Source: Bacillus mobilis (GTDB lineage Bacteria; Bacillota; Bacilli; Bacillales; Bacillaceae_G). Taken from it: a stretch of DNA of 64,000 bases. The notes under the pieces are model-generated. The model saw only the letters and a list, made by a program, of their open reading frames with translations, ran no database searches and was not told the DNA's origin. This document shows positions 56,218 through 64,000 of this stretch, in pieces (positions within the stretch are counted from its first letter, which is position 1; the number at the start of each line of letters is the position of its first letter). The translations under genes and the position numbers were made by a program. The stretch is from assembly GCF_001884045.1 (NCBI RefSeq), contig NZ_MACF01000137.1, positions 1 to 64,000 on the forward strand, read 5' to 3'.

Positions 56218-56270
56218 GTGAGCTAATAATAAGTGGGGAATACCCCCACTTATTAAAGTTTCACTTTATC
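56218..56270 (-). repeat. bcr-like hairpin repeat, copy C
   Basis: On the minus strand ATAAAGTGAAACTTTAATAAG leads into a stem of AATAAGTGGGG/CCCCACTTATT and then ATTAGC. It starts in the mbl stop codon, just as copy A starts at the DUF1659 stop. It lacks the second hairpin of the full copy B. Confidence 0.65.
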
Positions 56271-57267
56271 GTAAAGCACGCTTCGGTAATTTATCAATAT
56301 TCTCTAACATAATACCTGTACCAACTGCAACACATTGCATTGGGTTTTCAGCAATTAATACTGGTACTTTTAGTTCTTCTGCTAGAAGCATGTCGATACC
56401 GTGTAGTAAAGCTCCACCGCCTGTTAGAATAACACCGCGGTCGATGATGTCCGCAGATAATTCTGGTGGTGTGCGCTCTAATACGCCTTTTGCAGCTTGT
56501 ACAATGATAGCCGCATCTTCTTTTAGTGCTTCTGTAATTTCTTCAGAGCATACTGTAATTGTGCGTGGTAAACCTGTTACCATGTCACGTCCGCGAATTT
56601 CAAGCTCTTCGCTACGTGCACCTGGGAATACTGTACCAACTTTAATTTTAATATTTTCTGAAGTACGTTCTCCAATTAACAGCTTATACTTACGTTTAAC
56701 ATAGTTTAAGATCTCCATATCAAACTTATCGCCAGCCATTTTGATAGAGGAAGAGGTAACAATATCACCCATAGATAGTACAGCGATATCTGTTGTACCT
56801 CCACCAATATCAACAACCATGTTACCGCTTGGTTGGAAGATTTCCATACCAGCACCAACTGCAGCTACTTTTGGTTCTTCCTCTAAAAATACTGTCTTAC
56901 CACCTGAACGTTCAGCAGCCTCACGAATTGCTTTTTGTTCTACTGATGTGATATTTGTTGGACAACAAATTAAAATGCGAGGTTTTGAAAAGAAACTCTT
57001 TACGTCCAATTTGTTAATGAAATACTTTAACATTGCTTCTGTAATTTCGAAATCTGCGATTACACCATCTTTAAGTGGACGAATTGCTACAATATTACCA
57101 GGCGTACGTCCCACCATACTTCTTGCTTCTTCACCTACTGCTAATACTTTACCTGTGTTACGATCAATTGCAACAACAGATGGCTCATTTAATACAATAC
57201 CCTTACCTTTAACATGGATTAATACGTTAGCCGTACCTAGGTCAATTCCGATATCTCGCGCAAACAT
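56266..57267 (-). CDS. mbl: MreB-like cytoskeletal protein Mbl
   Basis: A 333-residue bacterial actin that guides cylindrical wall synthesis. It shows IGIDLGTANVLIH at 6-18, the phosphate-2 loop VVDIGGGTTDIAVLS near 157-171, and ILTGGGALLHGID near 285-297. Length equals B. subtilis Mbl, and its place beside spoIIID is the same. ATG 57267 follows GAGGAGG; an in-frame start 27 bases earlier lies before the ribosome site. A hairpin repeat begins in its stop codon. Confidence 0.97.
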   Translation of the reverse strand: MFARDIGIDLGTANVLIHVKGKGIVLNEPSVVAIDRNTGKVLAVGEEARSMVGRTPGNIVAIRPLKDGVIADFEITEAMLKYFINKLDVKSFFSKPRILICCPTNITSVEQKAIREAAERSGGKTVFLEEEPKVAAVGAGMEIFQPSGNMVVDIGGGTTDIAVLSMGDIVTSSSIKMAGDKFDMEILNYVKRKYKLLIGERTSENIKIKVGTVFPGARSEELEIRGRDMVTGLPRTITVCSEEITEALKEDAAIIVQAAKGVLERTPPELSADIIDRGVILTGGGALLHGIDMLLAEELKVPVLIAENPMQCVAVGTGIMLENIDKLPKRALR

Positions 57268-57428
57268 TCCCGTTTTTTCCTCCTCGATATTCAAAATCAG
57301 GTTACACCCGAATTCTTTTACACCTAATTTCTGATTTTATCATAAATTTAACAGAAACGTAATATTCGCAAAAAGAATTCTTCTGAAAAATATTACCGAA
57401 TTGACACGGAATGTTTACGATCGCATAT

Positions 57429-57701
57429 TTATTGACGGACCGGCTTTTCTACATCTTCTTTTCTATACTTTTGCTTTGTTGCTTCTCCGCCCCTTAAATG
57501 ACGAATAGACTTATGATAATCAAGAATTTCTTTCACTTCATTTGCGAGCTCTGGATTAATTTCTGGTAGACGTTCCGTTAAATCTTTATGGACTGTACTC
57601 TTTGATACCCCAAATTCCTTTGCAATGACACGCACTGTCTTTCTTGTCTCCACGATATACTTACCAATCTTGATAGTTCTCTCTTTGATGTAATCGTGCA
57701 C
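57429..57701 (-). CDS. spoIIID: Stage III sporulation transcription factor SpoIIID
   Basis: A 90-residue DNA-binding protein of the mother cell, which activates or represses many sigma-E genes and helps switch on sigK. It has the helix-turn-helix VRVIAKEFGVSKSTVHKDLTERLP near 22-45 and the basic C-terminal tail. It starts with GTG 57701 after GGAGG, which gives the exact N-terminus known from B. subtilis; the open frame extends further upstream but without a site. A sigma-E-like promoter lies upstream. Confidence 0.96.
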   Translation of the reverse strand: MHDYIKERTIKIGKYIVETRKTVRVIAKEFGVSKSTVHKDLTERLPEINPELANEVKEILDYHKSIRHLRGGEATKQKYRKEDVEKPVRQ

Positions 57702-57868
57702 ACCACTCGCCTCCCTAAATTGGATGTGAGAAGGGTGAAATGAGCCTCGCTGCATATGACTAAGAAGTAAGTGTGAGTGCTGTTTGTAAGCGTTAAACAT
57801 TCTTGGATTTATAATGAAATGATTCACGATTTCTCACCTCAAACACTCTCTTTGCTTTGGTTTATACC
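57702..57868 (-). promoter_or_regulatory. spoIIID leader region
   Basis: The open frame of spoIIID continues upstream through this stretch, but the family start is GTG 57701. The sequence is the 5' untranslated region from the sigma-E-like promoter to the start codon. Confidence 0.5.
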
Positions 57869-57897
57869 ATTGTATTGCCCGCACTACTGATATATGC
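57869..57897 (-). promoter_or_regulatory. Sigma-E-like promoter upstream of spoIIID
   Basis: On the minus strand GCATATA (-35) is 14 bases from AATACAAT (-10), close to the sigma-E consensus KMATATT and CATACAMT. spoIIID is known to be a sigma-E gene in B. subtilis. Confidence 0.6.
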
Positions 57898-57984
57898 TAC
57901 ATGTTCACTATTTTTGCGGACTAAGTTAAGAAAAATTACATTTTTTTGTGAGAAATACGTTAACAGTGACTATTTTGGCGAAAA

Positions 57985-58014
57985 AAAATGACACCTTATA
58001 TATAAGGCGTCATT
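57985..58014 (-). terminator. Terminator overlapping the stop of the 44-residue membrane protein gene
   Basis: On the minus strand a stem GACGCCTTATATATAAGGTGTC followed by eight T residues. It begins within the stop codon. Confidence 0.88.
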
Positions 58015-58144
58015 CTTCTCGTTCCAATTCTTCTTCTAATAACTGATGGTGGGGAACCTCTTTCTTACCGGCAATATAATAATATAAGGTGAATAAAACA
58101 AACAATAAAATAATAGCAGTCGACAGAACAAACAAAAATGACAC
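58010..58144 (-). CDS. Small single-pass membrane protein, 44 residues
   Basis: GTG 58144 follows GGGAGGGG by five bases and opens a 44-codon frame. It encodes one strongly hydrophobic helix (about residues 3-25, ending YYYIAG) and a charged cytoplasmic tail rich in Glu (LLEEELEREE). An excellent ribosome site and a terminator exactly at the stop make it a real gene. No family was recognised. It lies between spoIIQ and spoIIID, so a sporulation role is conceivable but unproven. Confidence 0.75.
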   Translation of the reverse strand: MSFLFVLSTAIILLFVLFTLYYYIAGKKEVPHHQLLEEELEREE

Positions 58145-58230
58145 AGTATCCCCTCCCTTTTGTAATATATATTCGAGAATCTCGTCATTTTTCCTTGTTA
58201 TTGCAACTTTTTTCTCGAAATTGAGTATTT

Positions 58231-58386
58231 TTATATAAAGTGAAACTTTAATCAGTGGGCGCCATTTCCCACTGATTATTAGCCTTCACCAATCGGGCTT
58301 TTACGGGCAGTTGAACCCAGGCCTAACTTCTTAGCTTTCACTGAAATTTGAAGTAGGGGTCTTACTGCCCGTTAATGCGGGGTAAA
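58231..58386 (+). repeat. bcr-like repeat, full copy B
   Basis: About 155 bases. It begins TTATATAAAGTGAAAC, has the hairpin AATCAGTGGG/CCCACTGATT, the spacer ATTATTAGCC and CACCAATCGGG, then a second large hairpin closed by ACGGGCAGT/ACTGCCCGT. The length and end structure fit my recollection of the mobile bcr1 repeat of the B. cereus group. It lies between the 44-residue gene and the spoIIQ terminator. Confidence 0.7.
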
Positions 58387-58390
58387 AGTA

Positions 58391-58425
58391 AAAAAATCAG
58401 CTCTCCTAGTGAGAACTGATTTTTC
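58391..58425 (-). terminator. Terminator after spoIIQ
   Basis: A 13-bp stem AAAATCAGCTCTC/GAGAACTGATTTT (one G-U) with T residues after it on the minus strand. Confidence 0.88.
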
Positions 58426-58432
58426 CACTTTT

Positions 58433-59338
58433 TTATTCTTGTGAAGAAGAACTGTTAGATGATTCTGTAGAACCATTTGTTGATTTTTCTTCTTTCTTCG
58501 GTTCTTCTTTTTTGTCACTAGTCGAACCGCTAGTTGATTTCTCTTCTTTTTGAGACTTATCTTCTGTTTTATTTTCTGGTTTCGTGCTCGTTGACTTCTC
58601 TTCTTTTTGAGATTTGTCATCAGCTTTTTTACCAGAAGCGTTCGTTGCTTTTGCAGCGCCTGCTTCAGCTTTAATTTCTGCTACTGATTTATTTAAGTAG
58701 CGCTCAGGGTTCACAGCCACATTGTCTTTACGTACTTCAAAGTGAACGTGAGAACCTGCTTCTTTATTCATTGCACTTAGACCGGATTTTCCTAATACTT
58801 CACCTTGTGCAACTCGTGCACCTTTTTCTACTTTTACGCTGCCTAAGCTTTGATAAGAAGCTGCTACACCATTTCCGCTATCAACTGTTACAACATAACC
58901 AAGAAGTGAATCTTTTTCAGCTTTCGTTACTGTACCGCTTAAAGCAGCAGCTACATTAAATTCTTTTCCATTCTTCGCAGCAATGTCGATTCCTTTATTT
59001 GGGGAATATGTGTTGTTATAAAAGACAAGTGCTTTTTCTTGTTCCGCCTCAGTTGCTGCATCTTCATAGAATTTCTTCTGTACGACTACTTCCGCATTCG
59101 CGGCAGCTGGCATTTTCACTACTTCTGAAGATTTCGTTACTGGTACTGCTGGATCTTCCGATTGTGTATACGGTGTTGCTTGATCTTGGTTCGGAGTCTT
59201 CTTCGGATTAGCTCCTTGGAACCATAGCGCAACCATTAAGATTACCGCTGCACAAGCAATGTACAGTGCCGGAAACACCCATCTTTTTTGAAATAAATGT
59301 ACTACCTTTTGCGACTTTTTATTATTTCTTCCTCGCAT
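58433..59338 (-). CDS. spoIIQ: Stage II sporulation protein Q
   Basis: A 301-residue forespore membrane protein that pairs with mother-cell SpoIIIAH to build the channel across the engulfing septum. One membrane helix (about 22-42) precedes a LytM/M23 domain (about 95-220). The first zinc-ligand position reads NKGID (Asn instead of His), while HVHFEV is kept, so it is probably not an active peptidase, as known for B. subtilis SpoIIQ. The C-terminal 75 residues are a charged low-complexity tail with near-repeats of KSQKEEKSTS. A sigma-F-like promoter lies upstream. Confidence 0.95.
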   Translation of the reverse strand: MRGRNNKKSQKVVHLFQKRWVFPALYIACAAVILMVALWFQGANPKKTPNQDQATPYTQSEDPAVPVTKSSEVVKMPAAANAEVVVQKKFYEDAATEAEQEKALVFYNNTYSPNKGIDIAAKNGKEFNVAAALSGTVTKAEKDSLLGYVVTVDSGNGVAASYQSLGSVKVEKGARVAQGEVLGKSGLSAMNKEAGSHVHFEVRKDNVAVNPERYLNKSVAEIKAEAGAAKATNASGKKADDKSQKEEKSTSTKPENKTEDKSQKEEKSTSGSTSDKKEEPKKEEKSTNGSTESSNSSSSQE

Positions 59339-59358
59339 TCCATCATCACCTCAGCAAT

Positions 59359-59388
59359 CATTTTGAACAATATTCACGTATCCTATAC
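59359..59388 (-). promoter_or_regulatory. Sigma-F-like promoter upstream of spoIIQ
   Basis: On the minus strand GTATA (-35), 15 bases, then GTTCAAAATG (-10). This fits GYATA and GGNNANAHTR with one mismatch. spoIIQ is sigma-F dependent in B. subtilis. Confidence 0.55.
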
Positions 59389-59475
59389 AACCTATAACTA
59401 ATTACTTTTCGACAAAATATGTAAAAATATGTATAAGAATTGTAAAATTTCCGAGGAAATGATAGAAAAAAGAAA

Positions 59476-59503
59476 AAACTGAGCATTTTCGGCTCAGTTT
59501 TTA
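59476..59503 (-). terminator. Terminator after the ABC permease gene
   Basis: A stem AAAAACTGAGC/GGCTCAGTTTTT that overlaps the stop codon of the permease gene and is followed by T residues on the minus strand. Confidence 0.88.
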
Positions 59504-60205
59504 GTCTAATTGTTTCTTTTTATATACGATTAAACATGCAATAAGCGAAATGATAAGCCAAACTGCAATATTTAATACATGCCCACTAATATTACTAAAT
59601 CCTGCCCCACCTACTACACTGTTAAGCGCTTTTACAATATGAGATGTTGGAAGATATTCAATCATCGTCTTAATTGTTTTATTTTCAACTAGTGCCTCAA
59701 ATTGTACAGCTAAATACATCGTCATTAAAATAGGCATCCCAATTAATGATGTTTGTGGTACAGAAGATGCAAGTAATCCGATCATTGTTCCAAGCACGAT
59801 AAATAAAATAGTTCCACATAGAAATATCAATCCTACCAATGGAATGTTGATATTTAACTGATCTAAAATGAATAAATTTGCAATACAAATAGCCATCGTC
59901 AGACCTGCTGTTAATAAACTCTTTCCAAGAAGAACTTCAACAGAAGATGCTGGGGATAACATTAACACACGTAGTGTATGTTTTTCTTTTTCTTCTGCAA
60001 TTACCATAGATTGAACAAAGCCTGCGACAAATAGGAAGCCCGTTATAGTAGTAATGCCTAACATTTCCTTTCCGACTCCAAATCTGCTAAACAAAAATGA
60101 AAGTATAATTGGTAAAAATGCCATTAATAACACTTGTGAATTTGTCTTAAAATCTTGTACTTCTTTTCTAAAAATAGCTGATACACGTCTCATTGAAAAT
60201 GTCAT
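59501..60205 (-). CDS. ABC-2 type transporter permease
   Basis: A 234-residue membrane protein with six helices of the ABC-2 family (RKEVQDFKTNSQVLLMAFLPIILSFLF near 13-39, EEKEKHTLRVLMLSP near 71-85). It belongs with the ATPase encoded just upstream (1-base TAATG overlap) as an efflux system, of the NatAB or antibiotic-export type. The substrate is unknown. Confidence 0.88.
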   Translation of the reverse strand: MTFSMRRVSAIFRKEVQDFKTNSQVLLMAFLPIILSFLFSRFGVGKEMLGITTITGFLFVAGFVQSMVIAEEKEKHTLRVLMLSPASSVEVLLGKSLLTAGLTMAICIANLFILDQLNINIPLVGLIFLCGTILFIVLGTMIGLLASSVPQTSLIGMPILMTMYLAVQFEALVENKTIKTMIEYLPTSHIVKALNSVVGGAGFSNISGHVLNIAVWLIISLIACLIVYKKKQLD

Positions 60206-61047
60206 TATAATCCCCTCCCAGTAACTTCAATAAAGATATCGCCTAAAGTTGGTTCGTGTGAATGAATGGATAGTAATTCACCTTTATTCATCCATTCTGA
60301 AATGCGTTTTGCCCCTAATTCATCTTTTTTCACAATTTCTTTCTTCTTATCTGTTAACACAACTTGTATTTGATCTTTCGCGTATTGCAAGCGAAGGTTT
60401 TCTGGAGTATCAAGCGCTACAATTTCTCCACCACACAGAAAGGCAATGCGATTACAAAGCGTTTCTGCTTCATCCATGTTGTGCGTTGTTAAGAAAATCG
60501 TTGTTCCTTCTTTATTTAAGTCTTTTAAAATTTTATGAATGTTTTGCACATTTACTGGATCAAGTGCGGATGTTGGTTCGTCTAAGAAGAGGATATCTGG
60601 TTTATGAAGGATTGCTCTCGCTAGTGTGACACGCTGCTTCATTCCTTTTGATAATTTTTTTACTTGTGTTTTTTTATCATCTAGCAAGTTCACTTGTGCT
60701 AGTACTTCATCGATTCGTTCTTTTTTGCAATCGTATAAGTCACAAAATAATAGTAAGTTATCATAAATGCTAAGTCTTTCGTATAAGCCGCTATTGTCTG
60801 TTAAAATACCGATTCGTTTGTAATCAATGCTGCTTGGTCCTGTAATATCTTTACCTAATACTTTTACAGTTCCAATGCTATGAAGCAATTGAGATGTTAA
60901 TATTTTTACAGTTGTCGTTTTCCCAGATCCACTCGGTCCGAGGAATCCAAAGATTTCTCCTTGCTTCACCTCAATATTTACATTTCGAAGTGCCGTTTTT
61001 CCGTTGAAACTTTTCATTACATCTTTCATTTCAATTGCCAATGTCAT
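60205..61047 (-). CDS. ABC transporter ATPase
   Basis: A 280-residue ATPase with Walker A GPSGSGKTT near 35, signature LSKGMKQRVTLARA near 132, Walker B ILFLDEPTSALDP near 153 and the H-loop TTHNMDEAE. The LSKGM signature and C-terminal extension are typical of ABC-2 exporters for drugs, lantibiotics or ions. It forms a two-gene unit with the permease. A regulator that itself looks like a dead ABC ATPase is encoded 180 bases upstream and may control it. Confidence 0.93.
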   Translation of the reverse strand: MTLAIEMKDVMKSFNGKTALRNVNIEVKQGEIFGFLGPSGSGKTTTVKILTSQLLHSIGTVKVLGKDITGPSSIDYKRIGILTDNSGLYERLSIYDNLLLFCDLYDCKKERIDEVLAQVNLLDDKKTQVKKLSKGMKQRVTLARAILHKPDILFLDEPTSALDPVNVQNIHKILKDLNKEGTTIFLTTHNMDEAETLCNRIAFLCGGEIVALDTPENLRLQYAKDQIQVVLTDKKKEIVKKDELGAKRISEWMNKGELLSIHSHEPTLGDIFIEVTGRGL

Positions 61048-61227
61048 TTCTTCATCCCCTTTGTTTTTCTTATATAGATGAAATTTACTTTCGCAAGTTT
61101 CGATTTCATTGTTTCGCTTTTCTTAACTCAATCATATGAAAAGCAAAGGGTTTACGCAGTAAAATACACGCAAAAGGAGTATTTTTACTGGTGAATGAAT
61201 CGTATTTTGAGCTTATTGGAGCATCTT

Positions 61228-62235
61228 TTATATCCCAATTACACCTTTTAACTCATCCATTCTTCCTTTCGAAAGCGGGATTGAACTTTTTCTTTCGTCA
61301 TCCAAAATTAAACTGAAGCTATTACGAGTCCACGTAATGACTTCTCGTACTCTTTGTAAATTCACAAGGTACGAGCGATGACATCTAAAGAAACCGAATC
61401 CTGTTAATCTCGCTTCTAGTTCACTTAATGTTAATGCACATACGAAATCACCTTCGCGTACATGAATATGTGTCACTCCATTTTGCGTTTCAATAAAATG
61501 AATTTCCATCGGATCAAGTAAAATAATTTTATCGTTCACTTTCGCTGGAATTCTTTCAAGTTTCATTTGCGGAATCATTTGAACAACCTTTTCTTCACCA
61601 ACTTCTTCAACTTCTTCTTGTTCGATTTCTATTTTTTTCACACCATCGTTATTTAAAATGTATACATCTTCTGTTAACGAAAGGGCGTCCGATAGAAAGG
61701 ATGACGTAATAAAAATCGCTTTTCCTCGCTCTTTCATTGCCATAATTGCTTTTCGAATAATAATCGTGCTCTCTGTATCTACATTTTGCTCTGGCTCTTC
61801 CAAAATAACTAAATCCGGATTATGAATCATAACACGCCCGATATGAAGGCGACGTTTCTCTGAAAATGATAGTTTTTCTATTTTAACGTTTAATTTATCT
61901 AAGAGGCCGACATACTGTACTACTTCTTCCGTGCTCATATTTGATCCATACAGCCCTATTAAGAACTTAAAGTATTCCTTTACCTTCAAACGTTCGTATG
62001 CTTCATCTTTCAAAAAACAAAAACCAATGCGAGAATAATTTTTCTTTCCAATCGATTCTCCTTCAAATAGCACGGTGCCAGTTGAGGCTTCTTCCTCACC
62101 AATAATAATGCGGTGCAATATTTTAGCTGTATGGTTATTACATTGCAAAACAACACATTGTCCCTTCTCAACCATCAGTTCAACTACTGGTAACTGGTTC
62201 GTTTTTCCTAACTGTCTCAACTCCAATAACGCCAT
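61228..62235 (-). CDS. Degenerate ABC ATPase fused to a LytTR DNA-binding domain
   Basis: A 335-residue two-part protein. Residues 1-205 have the ABC ATPase layout, but the Walker A loop reads CNNHTAKI with no GxxxxGKS/T, and the signature reads LSFSEKRR instead of LSGGQ; Walker B (LVILEEPEQ) is kept. So ATP hydrolysis is unlikely. Residues 230-335 form a LytTR domain (FIETQNGVTHIHVREGDFV..., GFFRCHRSYLVNL), which binds DNA. Such fusions are known in Firmicutes as regulators next to ABC exporters. It lies upstream of an ABC-2 transporter on the same strand and probably controls it. Confidence 0.87.
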   Translation of the reverse strand: MALLELRQLGKTNQLPVVELMVEKGQCVVLQCNNHTAKILHRIIIGEEEASTGTVLFEGESIGKKNYSRIGFCFLKDEAYERLKVKEYFKFLIGLYGSNMSTEEVVQYVGLLDKLNVKIEKLSFSEKRRLHIGRVMIHNPDLVILEEPEQNVDTESTIIIRKAIMAMKERGKAIFITSSFLSDALSLTEDVYILNNDGVKKIEIEQEEVEEVGEEKVVQMIPQMKLERIPAKVNDKIILLDPMEIHFIETQNGVTHIHVREGDFVCALTLSELEARLTGFGFFRCHRSYLVNLQRVREVITWTRNSFSLILDDERKSSIPLSKGRMDELKGVIGI

Positions 62236-62314
62236 TCTGTCTCCCCCAAATGCTTTTTATCCTATTATACCAAACAATTAATGGAAAATTTTGATATTTT
62301 ATGGAACATTCTAA

Positions 62315-62349
62315 AAAGAAGACTATCCAAATGAATGGATAGCCTTCTT
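62315..62349. terminator. Terminator between the LytTR gene and the broken synthetase gene
   Basis: A stem around AGAAGACTATCCA/TGGATAGCCTTCT with T residues next to it, downstream of the acyl-CoA synthetase remnant. Confidence 0.85.
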
Positions 62350-62351
62350 CT

Positions 62352-62827
62352 CTAGTTTTGCTCTACCATATACGTCTTGAGCTGATCACGCAGCGCTCGT
62401 TTTAAAAACTTCCCTACAGATGTTTTCGGAATTTCGTTTACAAACAAAATATCGTCTGGCATCCACCATTTCGAAAACTCTGCTTCTAATAAAGCATACA
62501 GCTCTTCTCTTTCGACTGCTTGTCCCTCTTTTCATACAACGTAAGCAACGGACGTTCTTGCCATTTTTCATGCGGTACCGCCACAACGGATGCTTCTAAC
62601 ACTTTATCGCGCGAAATCAAGGCATTTTCTAAATCTACGGAAGAAATCCATTCGCCTCCACTTTTAATTAAGTCCTTCGTATGATCGACAATCTTAATAA
62701 ACCCTTCCGAATCAACCGTGACAATGTCTCCTGTATGGATCCAACCATCTTTCATTGATTCTTCTGTACGCTCATCCTTATAATAGCTCCCAGCGATCCA
62801 CGGCCCCCTTAAACAGAGTTCTGTCAT
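62352..62827 (-). pseudogene. Remnant of an acyl-CoA synthetase gene
   Basis: About 160 codons of the C-terminal end of a long-chain fatty-acid-CoA ligase. Frame 1 from 62827 reads [16 protein letters not shown], then [24 protein letters not shown] and [10 protein letters not shown]. Near 62521-62540 the frame shifts by one base, and the rest continues in another frame as FSKWWMPDDILFVNEIPKTSVGKFLKRAL and ends at TAG 62354-62352. The N-terminal two thirds of the enzyme, with the ATP/AMP-binding core, are missing. It cannot encode an active enzyme. Confidence 0.93.
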
Positions 62828-62925
62828 CGCTGAACATTGACGATTATATATATATATCAACGATTCGCCAAAGAATATCGACTTAACTATAAAATACGAC
62901 AAAAATAACCTATCTACTAACAAAA

Positions 62926-62958
62926 GAAAACCGTCCCAATATACCTCTTGGGACGGTC
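62926..62958. terminator. Bidirectional terminator next to spoIID
   Basis: A stem ACCGTCCCAA/TTGGGACGGT, nearly identical to the terminator at 4429-4458. It serves spoIID on the minus strand. Confidence 0.9.
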
Positions 62959-62969
62959 TATTTTGTATT

Positions 62970-63998
<1,029 letters not shown>

Positions 63999-64000
63999 CC

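Noticed and set aside
57702-57827. N-terminal extension of SpoIIID
   Set aside because: The known protein begins at GTG 57701 behind GGAGG; the extra 42 codons have no site and no similarity.
58231-58386. Intrinsic terminator or insertion sequence at the repeat
   Set aside because: It has no T-run, transposase or long terminal inverted repeats; a short non-coding bcr-like repeat fits better.
62486-62923. A short intact gene for an AMP-binding protein
   Set aside because: The first 30 codons are unrelated AT-rich sequence and the true C-terminus continues in another frame, so this is a remnant.

Overview
The window is chromosomal DNA of a low-GC, spore-forming Firmicute, almost certainly a member of the Bacillus cereus group (B. 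cereus, B. thuringiensis, B. anthracis and relatives). The reasons are the sporulation genes spoIID, spoIIQ and spoIIID beside mbl and fabZ, an SH3/3D-domain protein of the EntA type, a SH3/NlpC-P60 wall hydrolase, comK, yknXYZ, and dispersed repeats that look like the B. cereus-group bcr family. There are no rRNA or tRNA genes, no CRISPR array, and no recognisable transposase or prophage.

Layout. 0-5.4 kb: thiC under a TPP riboswitch, lactate permease, small membrane proteins. 5.7-12.8 kb: an LTA synthase, D-amino-acid aminotransferase, a five-SH3 NlpC/P60 endopeptidase and a NupC nucleoside transporter. 13.0-15.1 kb: a degenerate GGDEF protein overlapping a processive glycosyltransferase. 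15.2-20.7 kb: a BCCT osmolyte transporter, the EntA-like protein, a zinc-ribbon/TcaA-like protein. 20.9-26.8 kb: SWIM plus SNF2 helicase pair (ywqB-ywqA), VanZ, DUF1659/DUF2922 and DUF4359 proteins. 27.0-28.0 kb: a ComK paralogue preceded by a Fur-box-like site, convergent with a small sigma factor. 28.3-32.8 kb: yknXYZ ABC exporter with two tandem Yip1 (YknW-type) proteins. 33.1-38.4 kb: an organophosphate antiporter with binding lipoprotein, an unknown membrane protein and a two-component system.

38.5-55.0 kb is a large polysaccharide locus, mostly on the minus strand: Wzz, two tyrosine kinases, a PHP phosphatase, galU, an initiating sugar transferase, Wzx, UDP-galactopyranose mutase, a Wzy-like polymerase, PssD/PssE, two glycosyltransferases, an LCP ligase and an SGNH protein, with galE and an acyltransferase at the edge. 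It fits Wzx/Wzy-dependent synthesis of a galactofuranose-containing polymer: GalU and GalE supply UDP-sugars, Glf makes UDP-Galf, and the LCP enzyme may attach the product to the wall. A folded leader RNA followed by a terminator lies inside the operon, where the EAR antitermination RNA sits in other bacilli. The core genes from about 42.8 to 49.8 kb look more AT-rich than their flanks.

55.3-64 kb is conserved backbone: fabZ, mbl, spoIIID, a 44-residue membrane protein, spoIIQ, an ABC exporter, an unusual dead-ABC/LytTR fusion regulator, a broken acyl-CoA synthetase remnant, and spoIID. Most transcription units end in clear hairpin terminators, many usable from both strands.
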